From NCBI RefSeq assembly GCF_032854445.1, contig NC_088295.1, positions 23,917,385-23,981,384 on the forward strand: a stretch of DNA of 64,000 bases, written 5' to 3'. The DNA comes from Liolophura sinensis (taxonomy: Eukaryota > Mollusca > Polyplacophora > Chitonida > Chitonidae). The first letter of the stretch is position 1; each line of letters begins with the position of its first letter. Under the pieces are notes generated by a model. That model searched no databases and was not told the origin of the DNA. It was given only the letters and a program-made list of their open reading frames with translations. Shown in pieces: positions 1-12,281 of the stretch. The position numbers and the translations under genes are program-made.

Positions 1-66
1 AATAAAGTAACATCACTCTCCTCAAACAGGGGATTGAAGTGAATCATATAAATGCTTGTGGCTTAC

Positions 67-155
67 CCTTGTATGTCTGGGACAAAGTCCTTCACTGCCC
101 TGACTGGGTGACCAACCACTAAGATAGCCCTGTCACTGTCAGACACCACAGCAAC
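67..155 (-). CDS. Exon 48: start of a possible membrane-adjacent domain
   Basis: Twenty-nine codons plus two bases, phase 0 to 2, acceptor TGAACAG and donor GTAAGC. It encodes [18 protein letters not shown] and [12 protein letters not shown]. This is not EC-like. The hydrophobic S-D-x-x-R-x-x-L-V-V pattern directly after the last EC resembles, from memory, the membrane-adjacent segment of Cdh23/Pcdh15-type cadherins; that is an inference. The transmembrane exon is expected left of the window; bases 1-66 are intron. Confidence 0.8.
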
Positions 156-3100
156 CTGTTCAGCATGGAGAACACTCAGTGTTAACCATGTTGAGTACTT
201 AAACTGCACATACATATATACAGCTCTATTCTAACCTCTTTGTCTTACCATTTATAACCTTGACAAAATTTCACTCTTCCATAACTGATTCCTACATGTA
301 TGAAGCCAAAAGCAGACATAGAGGAATTTAGTCGGTTTCTTTGCTTAAATATACAAATAAATATATACCAAAACAAGTGAAGATATAAAGTGTATACAAG
401 CAAAAAATCATTTCAGATCATCATTATAATGACGTAAGTCATCCAAAAATATAAAATCTTAATGCAACTACATTCAGAAGACCACAGTAAATGATGTGAA
501 TTGATGTGATATTCTTTCCATCTTTCTAAACGCAGACATAAAAAGCCATTACCGTGACGGCCACTTGTACACTATGTCCCTGACCCATATTGTCAGTAGC
601 ATTCACCACAACACTGAGTTGATTGATCAGAGTCTTAGCCAGGTCACGAACACAGCGAAGTTCTCCTGACAAGGTGTCAATGTTCAGGGTGTTTGTGTCC
701 CCTTGGCTCAGGGAGTAGAATATAGCACTGTTGTTACCCTCATCCAAGTCTGTGGCCTGTGGAAAAGACAACACAGGAGGCATGCTTCAGAACAGCTCTA
801 ACAATTTATGTGTGTTTATTTATTTGATTGGCGTTTTATGCCGTACTCAAGAATATTTCACTTATATGATGGCAGCCAGCATTATGGTGGGAGGAAACGG
901 TCAGAGCTCTGGGGAAACCCACGACCATCCGCAGGTTGCTGACCAACAGTCACATATTACTAGATCTACATAGAAAGAGTGCTATCATTTACTTGGTGTT
1001 TTTCTCTGTCACATGTGCACATGCACTATAAACAAACTATAAACATTTATGGCACTTGTACAAAGCTTGTCTCTACAGCAAAGCTATAGTAGGAACTATT
1101 TCCACACATACCATTTATACTTTCTTGAAAACTCTTTTCAACAAATTACACTTTCAAATTAATGATTTTAATCAATTATCTTGAAATTCAATCTCTAAGA
1201 CAATGATATATCACCCTGGAAATTGCACAAAGGTGTTTCTCACTGTAATATAAGGACTCACAGTGAGAGTAGCTATCAGGTAGTTAAAACTGGAGCTTCT
1301 CGGAAGACCAAAAGTCAGCTTATTTGTATTAAATTTAGGTGCATTGTCATTTTCATCTCCTACATCAATCACAACACGAATATCTCCAGGATTATCTGAA
1401 AGTACAAACACAGCAATACTTAGAACAGCAAATTTAACCTAAAAACAAAAGTAAATATCATGGAAATACATGAATACATTCAGTTATCAATGGTAAATTT
1501 ACACCCACAAACCACTATCTATCAACTAAGGCAGAAATGTTTGGATATACATTAGCTGACATAGATGTGTGATAACTGGTAACAGTTTTTTACATGTTTG
1601 TCCAGTCTTACCCCCAAATGCACGCTTTCTTCTTGAGCTTTTGTGGGTCACCTGTCCATGGACCAAAAGCACATATTCACTCACTTCCTCTCTGTCCAAC
1701 TGTTGTAGGACATAAATTTTACCAGTGGAGCTACTTATGTTGAATAGATCTACAACACAGAATCAACAAAAATGTAACAACCCATGTACATATTGTATTT
1801 ACATTTGGAAAATGTGGAGTTAAAGGGTGAGATACCCAAGCATGAAGTGATGACAAATGCTGAAAAAGGGAGACAAAACTTTGCTTTAACAAATACAACA
1901 AATTTGTTTTTTTCCTTCTCGCTCTTGGCACGTACCATGTGCATGAAATACGTTGCCATTCTACTAACATATACACACACATACAACATTTTGCTGTCTG
2001 CTTTGATGTCGGAAATAACAGCTGTACGATGCAGTCAGTCAATGTTACTATATTATGTAAAATTATTATTATGAGGACATTTTCATGTACAACTGTTCTT
2101 CAATGCTTTTGAATGTGATACGGTCAAGAAAGGCCACGGGACAACTCCTTGAAGGTAGTTGTATACATGTGTATCACCTGACCTCACACGCACCCTGTCT
2201 ACTTTATCAGTTTTATATCTGAAATATACTCTGTATCGCGATAAATTCATGATATGATGACCTGCATGTACACGTATATACTGATTGATATCTGTCTGTC
2301 GATCAATAATATTCTTCCTCTGCATTGCCTCGTAAAAACATTATGGACCTCAGCCAAATATCCACCTGTACACGTCCAGAAGGTCTCCATATCACAAATA
2401 ATGTAGATGTATACGTCCAGAAGGTCTCCATATCACAAATAATGTAGATGTATACGTCCAGAAGGTCTCCATATCACAAATAATGTAGATGTATATGTCC
2501 AGAAGGTCTCCATATCACAAATAATGTAGATGTATACGTCCAGAAGGTCTCCATATCACAAATAATGTAGATGTATACGTCCAGAAGGTCTCCATATCAC
2601 AAATAATGTAGATGTATATGTCCAGAAGGTCTCCATATCACAAATAATGCAGATGTATGTGTCCAGAAGGTCTCCATATCACAAATAATGTAGATGTATA
2701 CGTCCAGAAGGTCTCCATATCACAAATAATGTACATGTAGATGGCTTTCATCAATACATAAAGGATTGAAAACTAACCAAGTTGTTACCGGACTATAATT
2801 ATACACTTTTCATCTTTACAATATATAGTATATGACAAAATGACATACTGTAACAAAAATGTACTTTGCCTCTGTTAATTCAAATCGAATAATGTAATGC
2901 CCTTTTTAGTGAATGGTCAGTATTCAAGTTTACACTACATGTACAGCCATTTTGCTGCTGTTTCTGTCTCATACCTGGATAACTGAAATCGACAAAGGTG
3001 TAAGTGACAGGCTGGCCAGCTAGCTCCTCTGTTGTGTTGATGTCCACAACTAGCTGATACGGTTCCTGGTTTTCTAAGTGGACCACAGTTAACACTGTAT

Positions 3101-6100
3101 TTTCAATGTGGATCAGCACCTGCAGGATATAATACATGGCAATAACGAAGACATGGAAGACAGGTAAATGTATACCAAGAGTTAATTGCACAGCACATCA
3201 TGTTTCCTTTATACCTTAAGACTGGAGCAAAGACAATGACCCATATACATTAGGCCCTGGAATCACAAAGCGGTCTTGGACTTAAGTCAAAATTACACAT
3301 CACTTTAAAAGTGTTATTTCTCGTATAACAAGGTCAAAATGTTGCTTGCCAATGTAAGTTCTGGCTAAGCTATTGTAAAACAAATTTCAGCTACAATAAC
3401 AGAAGAGAATGATTACCTAAGCCGAAGATTGCTTTCGTGATCCGTGGGCCAGATCATATGTGTTTCAAGTTAGCTACATGTAATACAGCTTTGTGCATGG
3501 TTGTGAAGTAAGGACTACATTCAGCAGTCCTTCAGATAGAACTGATGAAGGTTTGTGCATGGGTGTGAAGTAAGGATTACATTCAGCAGTCCTTCAGATA
3601 GAACTGATGAAGCTTTGTGCATGGGTGTAAAGTAAGGATTACATTCAGCAGTCCTTCAGATAGAACTGATGCAGCACTGTGCATGGGTGTGAAGTAAGGA
3701 TTACATTCAGCAGTCCTTCAGATAGAACTGATGAAGCTTTGTGCATGGGTGTGAAGTAAGGATTACATTCAGCAGTCCTTCAAATAGAACTGATGCAGCT
3801 TTGTGCATGGGTGTGAAGTAAGGATTACATTCAGCAGTCCTTCAGATAGAACTAATGCAGCATTGTGCACGGGTGTGAAGTAAGGATTACATTCAGCAGT
3901 CCTTCAGATAGAACTGATGAAGCTCTGTGCATGGATGTAAAGTAAGGACTACATTCAGCAGTCCTTCAGATAGAACTGATGCAGCAATGTGCATGGGTGT
4001 GAAGTAAAGATCACATTCAGCAGTCCTTCAGATAGAACTCATGCAGCACTGTGCATGGATGTGAAGTAAGGATTACATTCAGCAGTCCTTCAGACAGAAC
4101 TGATGAAGCTTTGTGCATGGGTGTGAAGTAAGGACTACATTCAGCAGTCCTTCAGATAGAACTGATGAAGCTTTGTGCATGGGTGTAAAGTAAGGATTAC
4201 ATTCAGCAGTCCTTCAGACAGAACTGATGCAGCATTGTGCATGGGTGTGAAGTAAGGATTATATTCAGCAGTCCTTCAGATAGAACTGATGCAGCACTGT
4301 GCATGGGTGTGAAGTAAGGATTACATTTAGCAGTCCTTCAGATAGAACTGATGCAGGTTTGTTCACGGGTGTGAAGTAAGGATTACATTCAGCAGTCCTT
4401 CAGATAGAACTGATGAAGCTCTGTGCATGGATGTAAAGTAAGGACTACATTCAGCAGTCCTTCAGATAGAACTGATGCAGCACTGTGCATGGGTGTGAGG
4501 TAAGGATCACATTCAGCAGTCCTTCAGATAGAACTGATGCAGCACTGTGCATGGATGTGAAGTAAGGATTACATTCAGCAGTCCTTCAGACAGAACTGAT
4601 GAAGCTTTGTGCATGGGTGTGAAGTAAGGATTACATTCAGCAGTCCTTCAGATAGAACTGATGCAGCACTGTGCATGGGTGTGAAGTAAGGATTACATTT
4701 AGCAGTCCTTCAGATAGAACTAATGCAGCTCTGAGCATGGGTGTGAAGTAAGGATTACATTCAGCAGTACTTCAGATAGAACTAATGCAGCTCTGAGCAT
4801 GGGTGTGAAGTAAGGATTACATTCAGCAGTCCTTCAGATAGAACTGATGAAGCTTTGTGCATGCGTGTGAAGTAAGGATTACATTCAGCGGTCCTTCAGA
4901 TAGAACTGATGCAGCACTGTGCACGAGTGTGAAGTAAGGATCACATTCAGCAGTCCTTCAGATAGAACTGATGAAGGTTTGTGCATGGATGTGAAGTAAG
5001 GACTACATTCAGCAGTCCTTCAGATAGAACTGATGAAGGTTTGTGCATGGATGTGAAGTAAGGACTACATTTAGCAGTCCTTCAGATAGAACTGATGCAG
5101 GTTTGTGCATGGATGTGAAGTAAGGATTACATTTAGCAGTCCTTCAGATAAAACTCATGCAGGTTTGTTCACGGGTGTGAAGTAAGGATTACATTCAGCA
5201 GTCCTTCAGATAGAACTGATGAAGCTTTGTGCATGCGTGTGAAGTAAGGATTACATTCAGCGGTCCTTCAGATAGAACTGATGCAGCACTGTGCACGAGT
5301 GTGAAGTAAGGACTACATTTAGCAGTCCTTCAGATAGAACTGATGAAGGTTTGTGCATGGATGTGAAGTAAGGACTACATTCAGCAGTCCTTCAGATAGA
5401 ACTGATGAAGGTTTGTGCATGGATGTGAAGTAAGGACTACATTTAGCAGTCCTTCAGATAGAACTGATGCAGGTTTGTTCACGGGTGTGAAGTAAGGATT
5501 ACATTCAGCAGTCCTTCAGATAGAACTGATGAAGCTTTGTGCATGCGCGTGAAGTAAGGATTACATTCAGCGGTCCTTCAGATAGAACTGATGCAGCACT
5601 GTGCACGAGTGTGAAGTAAGGATCACATTCAGCAGTCCTTCAGATAGAACTGATGAAGGTTTGTGCATGGATGTGAAGTAAGGATTACATTCAGCAGTCC
5701 TTCAGATAGAACTGATGAAGGTTTGTGCATGGATGTGAAGTAAGGACTACATTTAGCAGTCCTTCAGATAGAACTGATGCAGCTCTGTGCATGAATGTAA
5801 AGTAAGGATTACATTCAGCAGTCCTTCAGATAGAACTGATGCAGCTCTGTGCATGGATGTGAAGTAAGGATCACATTCAGCAGTCCTTCAGATAGAACTG
5901 ATGAAGGTTTGTGCATGGATGTGAAGTAAGGATTACATTCAGCAGTCCTTCAGATAGAACTGATGAAGCTTTGTGCATGGATGTAAAGTAAGGATTACAT
6001 TCAACAGTCCTTCAGATAGAACTGATGAAGCTTTGTGCATGGATGTAAAGTAAGGACTACATTCAGCAGTCCTTCAGATAGAACTGATGCAGCTCTGTGC

Positions 6101-9100
6101 ATGGGTGTGAAGTAAGGATTACATTCAGCAGTCCTTCAGATAGAACTGATGAAGCTTTGTGCATGGATGTAAAGTAAGGATTACATTCAGCAGTCCTTCA
6201 AATAGAACTGATGAAGCTTTGTGCATGGGTGTGAAGTAAGGATTACATTCAGCAGTCCTTCAAATAGAACTGATGCAGCACTGTGCACGGGTGTAAAGTA
6301 AGGATTACATTCAGCAGTCCTTCAGATAGAACTGATGCAGCACTGTGCATGGATGTGAAGTAAGGATTACATTCAGCAGTCCTTCAGATAGAACTGATGA
6401 AGCTTTGTGCATGGATGTAAAGTAAGGATTACATTCAGCAGTCCTTCAGATAGAACTGATGCAGCACTGTGCATGGGTGTGAAGTAAGGATTACATTCAG
6501 CAGTCCATCAGATAGAACTGATGCAGCTCTGTGCACGGGTGTGAAGTAAGGATTACATTCAGCAGTCCTTCAGATAGAACTAATGAAGCTTTGTGCATGG
6601 ATGTAAAGTAAGGATTACATTCAGCAGTCCTTCAGATAGAACTGATGAAGCTCTGTGCACGGGTGTGAAGTAAGGATTACATTCAGCAGTCCTTCAGATA
6701 GAGCTGATGAAGCTTTGTGCATGGATGTAAAGTAAGGATTACATTCAGCAGTCCTTCAGATAGAACTGATGCAGCACTGTGCATGGGTGTGAAGTAAGGA
6801 TTACATTTAGCAGTCCTTCAGATAGAACTGATGCAGCACTGTGCACGGGTGTAAAGTAAGGATTACATTCAGCAGTCCTTCAGATAGAACTGATGCAGCA
6901 CTGTGCATGGATGTGAAGTAAGGATTACATTCAGCAGTCCTTCAGATAGAACTGATGAAGCTTTGTGCATGAATGTAAAGTAAGGATTACATTCAGCAGT
7001 CCTTCAGATAGAACTGATGCAGCACTGTGCACGGGTGTGAAGTAAGGATTACATTCAGCAGTCCTTCAGATAGAACTGATGCAGCACTGTGCATGGGTGT
7101 GAAGTAAGGATTACATTCAGCAGTCCTTCAGATAGAACTGATGCAGCACTGTGCATGGGTGTGAAGTAAGGATTACATTCAGCAGTCCTTCAGATAGAAC
7201 TGATGCAGCACTGTGCATGGGTGTAAAGTAAGGATTACAGTCAGCAGTCCTTCAGACAGAACTGATGAAGCTTTGAGCATGGGTGTGAAGTAAGGACTAC
7301 ATTCAGCAGTCCTTCAGATAGAACTGATGTAGCTTTGTGCATGGGTGTGAAGTAAGGATTACATTCAGCAGTCCTTCAGATAGAACTGATGCAGCACTGT
7401 GCATGGGTGTGAAGTAAGGACTACATTCAGCAGTCCTTCAGATAGAACTGATGCAGCACTGTGCATGGGTGTGAAGTAAGGATTACATTCAGCAGTCCTT
7501 CAGATAGAACTGATGCAGCTCTGTGCATGCGTGTGAAGTAAGGATTACATTCAGCAGTCCTTCAGATAGAACTGATGAAGCTTTGTTCATGGGTGTGAAG
7601 TAAGGATTACATTCAGCAGTCCTTCAGATAGAACTGATGCAGCACTGTGCATGGGTGTGAAGTAAGGATTACATTCAGCAGTCCTTCAGATAGAACTGAT
7701 GAAGCTTTGTGCATGAGTGTGAAGTAAGGATTACATTCAGCAGTCCTTCAGATAGAACTAATGCAGCTTTGTGCATGAATGTGAAGTAAGGATTACATTC
7801 AGCAGTCCTTCAGATAGAACTGATGCAGCACTGTGCATGGGTGTGAAGTAAGGATTACATTCAGCAGTCCTTCGATAGAACTGATGCAGCTCTGTGCATG
7901 GGTGTGAAGTAAGGATTACATTCAGCAGTCCTTCAGATAGAACTGATGCAGCACTGTGCATGGGTGTGAAGTAAGGATTACATTCAGCAGTCCTTCAGAT
8001 AGAACTGATGAAGCTCTGTGCATGGGTGTGAAGTAAGAACTACATTCAGCAGTCCTTCAGATAGAACTGATGAAGCTTTGTGCATGGGTGTAAAGTAAGG
8101 ATTACATTCAGCACTATTTCAGATAGAACTGATGCAGCTCTGTGCATGGGTGTGAAGTAAGGATTACATTCAGCAGTCCTTCAGATAGAACTGATGAAAC
8201 TTTGTGCATGGGTGTGAAGTAAGGACTACATTCAGCAGTCCATCAGATAGAACTGATGCAGCACTGTGCATGGGTGTGAAGTAAGGATTACATTCAGCAG
8301 TCCTTCAGATAGAACTGATGCAGCACTGTGCATGGGTGTAAAGTAAGGATTACATTCAGCAGTCCTTCAGACAGAAATGATGCAGCATTGTGCATGTGTG
8401 TGAAGTAAGGACTACATTCAGCAGTCCTTCAGATAGAACTGATGCAGCTCTGTGCACGGGTGTGAAGTAAGGATTACATTCAGCAGTCCTTCAGATAGAA
8501 CTGATGCAGCTCTGTGCACGGGTGTGAAGTAAGGATTACATTCAGAAGTCCTTCACATAGAACTGATGAAGCTTTGTGCATGGGTGTGAAGTAAGGATCA
8601 CATTCAGCAGTCCTTCAGATAGAACTGATGAAGCTCTGGGCATGGGTGTGAAGTAAGGATCACATTCAGCAGTCCTTCAGATAGAACTGATGAAGGTTTG
8701 TGCATGGATGGGAAGTAAGGATTACATTCAGCAGTCCTTCAGATAGAACTGATGAAGCTTTGTGCATGGATGTAAAGTAAGGATTACATTCAGCAGTCCT
8801 TCAGATAGAACTGATGCAGCTCTGTGCATGGGTGTGAAGTAAGGACTACATTCAGCAGTCCTTCAGATAGAACTGATGCAGCTCTGTGCATGCGTGTGAA
8901 ATAAGGACTACATTCAGCAGTCCTTCAGATAGAACTGATGAAGGTTTGTGCATGGGTGTGAAGTAAGGATTACATTCAGCAGTCCTTCAGATAGAACTGA
9001 TGAAGCTTTGTGCATGGGTGTGAAGTAAGGATTACATTCAGCAGTACTTCATACAGAACTGATGCAGCATTGTGCATGGGTGTGAAGTAAGGATTACATT

Positions 9101-12100
9101 CAGCACTCCTTCAGATAGAACTGATGCAGCTCTGTGCACGGGTGTGAAGTAAGGATTACATTCAGCAGTCCTTCAGATAGAACTGATGCAGCTCTGTGCA
9201 CGGGTGTGAAGTAAGGATTACATTCAGCAGTCCTTCAGATAGAACTGATGAACCTTTGTGCATGGGTGTGAAGTAAGGATTACATTCAGCAGTCCTTCAG
9301 ATAGAACTGATGAAGCTTTGTGCATGGATGTGAAGTAAGGACGTGAAGTTCTATTTAGCAGTCATTCAGATAGAACTGATGCAGCTCTGTGCATGGGTGT
9401 GAAGTAAGGATTACATTCAGCAGTCCTTCAGATAGAACTGATGCAGCACTGTGCATGGGTGTGAAGTAAGGATTACATTCAGCAGTCCTTCAGATAGAAC
9501 TGATGAAGCTTTGTGCATGGGTGTGAAGTAAGGATCACATTCAGCAGTCCTTCAGATAGAACTGATGAAGCTCTGGGCATGGGTGTGAAGTAAGGATCAC
9601 ATTCAGCAGTCCTTCAGATAGAACTGATGAAGGTTTGTGCATGGATGGGAAGTAAGGATTACATTCAGCAGTCCTTCAGATAGAACTGATGAAGCTTTGT
9701 GCATGGATGTAAAGTAAGGACTACATTCAGCAGTCCTTCAGATAGAACTGATGCAGCTCTGTGCATGGGTGTGAAGTAAGGACGTGAAGTTTTATTTAGC
9801 AGTCCTTCAGATAGAACTGACGCAGCACTGTGCATGGGTGTGAAGTAAGGATTACATTCAGCAGTCCTTCAGATAGAACTGGTGAAGCTTTGTGCATGGG
9901 TGTGAAGTACGGATTACATTCAGCAGTACTTCATACAGAACTGATGCAGCATTGTGCATGGGTGTGAAGTAAGGATTACATTCAGCACTCCTTCAGATAG
10001 AACTGATGCAGCTTTGTGCACGGGTGTGAAGTAAGGATTACATTCAGCAGTCCTTCAGATAGAACTGATGCAGCACTGTGCATGGGTGTGAAGTAAGGAT
10101 TACATTCAGCAGTCCTTCAGATAGAACTGATGCAGCTTTGTGCATGAGTGTGAAGTAAGGATTACATTCAGCAGTCCTTCAGATAGAACTGATGCAGCAT
10201 TGTGCACGAGTGTGAAGTAAGGATTACATTCAGCAGTCCTTCAGATAGAACTGATGCAGCTTTGTGCATGGGTGTGAAGTAGGGATTACATTCAGCAGTC
10301 CTTCAGATAGAACTGGTGAAGCTTTGTGCATGGGTGTGAAGTAAGGACTACATTCAGCAGTACTTCATACAGAACTGATGCAGCATTGTGCATGGGTGTG
10401 AAGTAAGGATTACATTCAGCAGTCCTTCAGATAGAACTGATGCAGCTTTGTGCATGGGTGTGAAGTAGGGATTACATTCAGCAGTCCTTCAGATAGAACT
10501 GGTGAAGCTTTGTGCATGGGTGTGAAGTAAGGACTACATTCAGCAGTACTTCATACAGAACTGATGCAGCATTGTGCATGGGTGTGAAGTAAGGATTACA
10601 TTCAGCAGTACTTCATATAGAACTGATGCAGCATTGTGCATGGGTGTGAAGTAAGGATTACATTCAGCACTCCTTCAGATAGAACTGATGCAGCTTTGTG
10701 CACGGGTGTGAAGTAAGGATTACATTCAGCAGTCCTTCAGATAGAACTGATGCAGCACTGTGCATGGGTGTGAAGTAAGGATTACATTCAGCAGTCCTTC
10801 AGATAGAACTGATGCAGCTCTGTGCATGAGTGTGAAGTAAGGATTACATTCAGCAGTCCTTCAGATAGAACTGATGAAGCTTTGTGCATGGGTGTGAAGT
10901 AGGGATTACATTCAGCAGTCCTTCAGATAGAACTGATGAAGCTTTGTGCATGGGTGTGAAGTAGGGATTACATTCAGCAGTCCTTCAGATAGAACTGATG
11001 CAGCACTGTGCATGGGTGTGAAGTAAGGATTACATTCAGCAGTCCTTCAGATAGAACTGATGCAGCTTTGTGCATGGGTGTGAAGTAGGGATTACATTCA
11101 GCAGTCCTTCAGATAGAACTGATAAAGCTCTGTGCATGGGTGTGAAGTAAGGATTACATTCAGCAGTCCTTCAGATAGAACTGGTGAAGCTTTGTGCATG
11201 GGTGTAAAGTAAGGATTACATTCAGCAGTACTTCATACAGAACTGATGCAGCATTGTGCATGGGTGTGAAGTAAGGATTACATTCAGCAGTCCTTCGATA
11301 GAACTGATGCAGCATTGTGCATGGGTGTGAAGTAAGGATTACATTCAGCAGTCCTTCGATAGAACTGATGCAGCACTGTGCATGGGTGTGAAGTAAGGAT
11401 TACATTCAGCAGTACTTCAGACAGAACTGATGCAGCATTGTGCACGAGTGTGAAGTAAGGATTACATTCAGCAGTCCTTCAGATAGAACTGATGCAGCTT
11501 TTTGCATGGGTGTGAAGTAGGGATTACATTCAGCAGTCCTTCAGATAGAACTGGTGAAGCTTTGTGCATGGGTGTGAAGTAAGGACAACATTCAGCAGTC
11601 CTTCAGATAGAACTGATGAAGCTTTGTGCATGGGTGTGAAGTAAGGATTACATTCAGCAGTCCTTCAGATAGAACTGATGCAGCTTTGTGCATGGGTGTG
11701 AAGTAAGGATTACATTCAGCAGTCCTTCAGATAGAACTGATGCAGCACTGTGCATGGGTGTGAAGTAAGGATCACATTCAGCAGTCCTTCAGATAGAACT
11801 GATGCAGCTTTGTGCATGGGTGTGAAGTAAGGATTACATTCAGCAGTCCTTCAGATAGAACTGATGCAGCTTTGTGCATGGGTGTGAAGTAAGGATTACA
11901 TTCAGCAGTCCTTCAGATAGAACTGATGCAGCACTGTGCATGGGTGTGAAGTAAGGATCACATTCAGCAGTCCTTCAGACAGAACTGATGCAGCATTGTG
12001 CACGAGTGTGAAGTAAGGATTACATTCAGCAGTCCTTCAGATAGAACTGATGCAGCACTGTGCATGGGTGTGAAGTAAGGATTACATTCAGCAGTCCTTC

Positions 12101-12216
12101 AGATAGAACTGATGAAGCTTTGTGCATGTCCTTCAGATAGAACTGATGCAGCACTGTGCATGGGTGTGAAGTAAGGATTACATTCAGCAGTCCTTCAGAT
12201 AGAACTGATGAAGCTT

Positions 12217-12281
<65 letters not shown>

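Noticed and set aside
3480-12221. Regularly spaced repeat array as a CRISPR
   Set aside because: There are no unique spacers; the whole 62-bp unit is repeated, and the genome is clearly eukaryotic with spliced genes.
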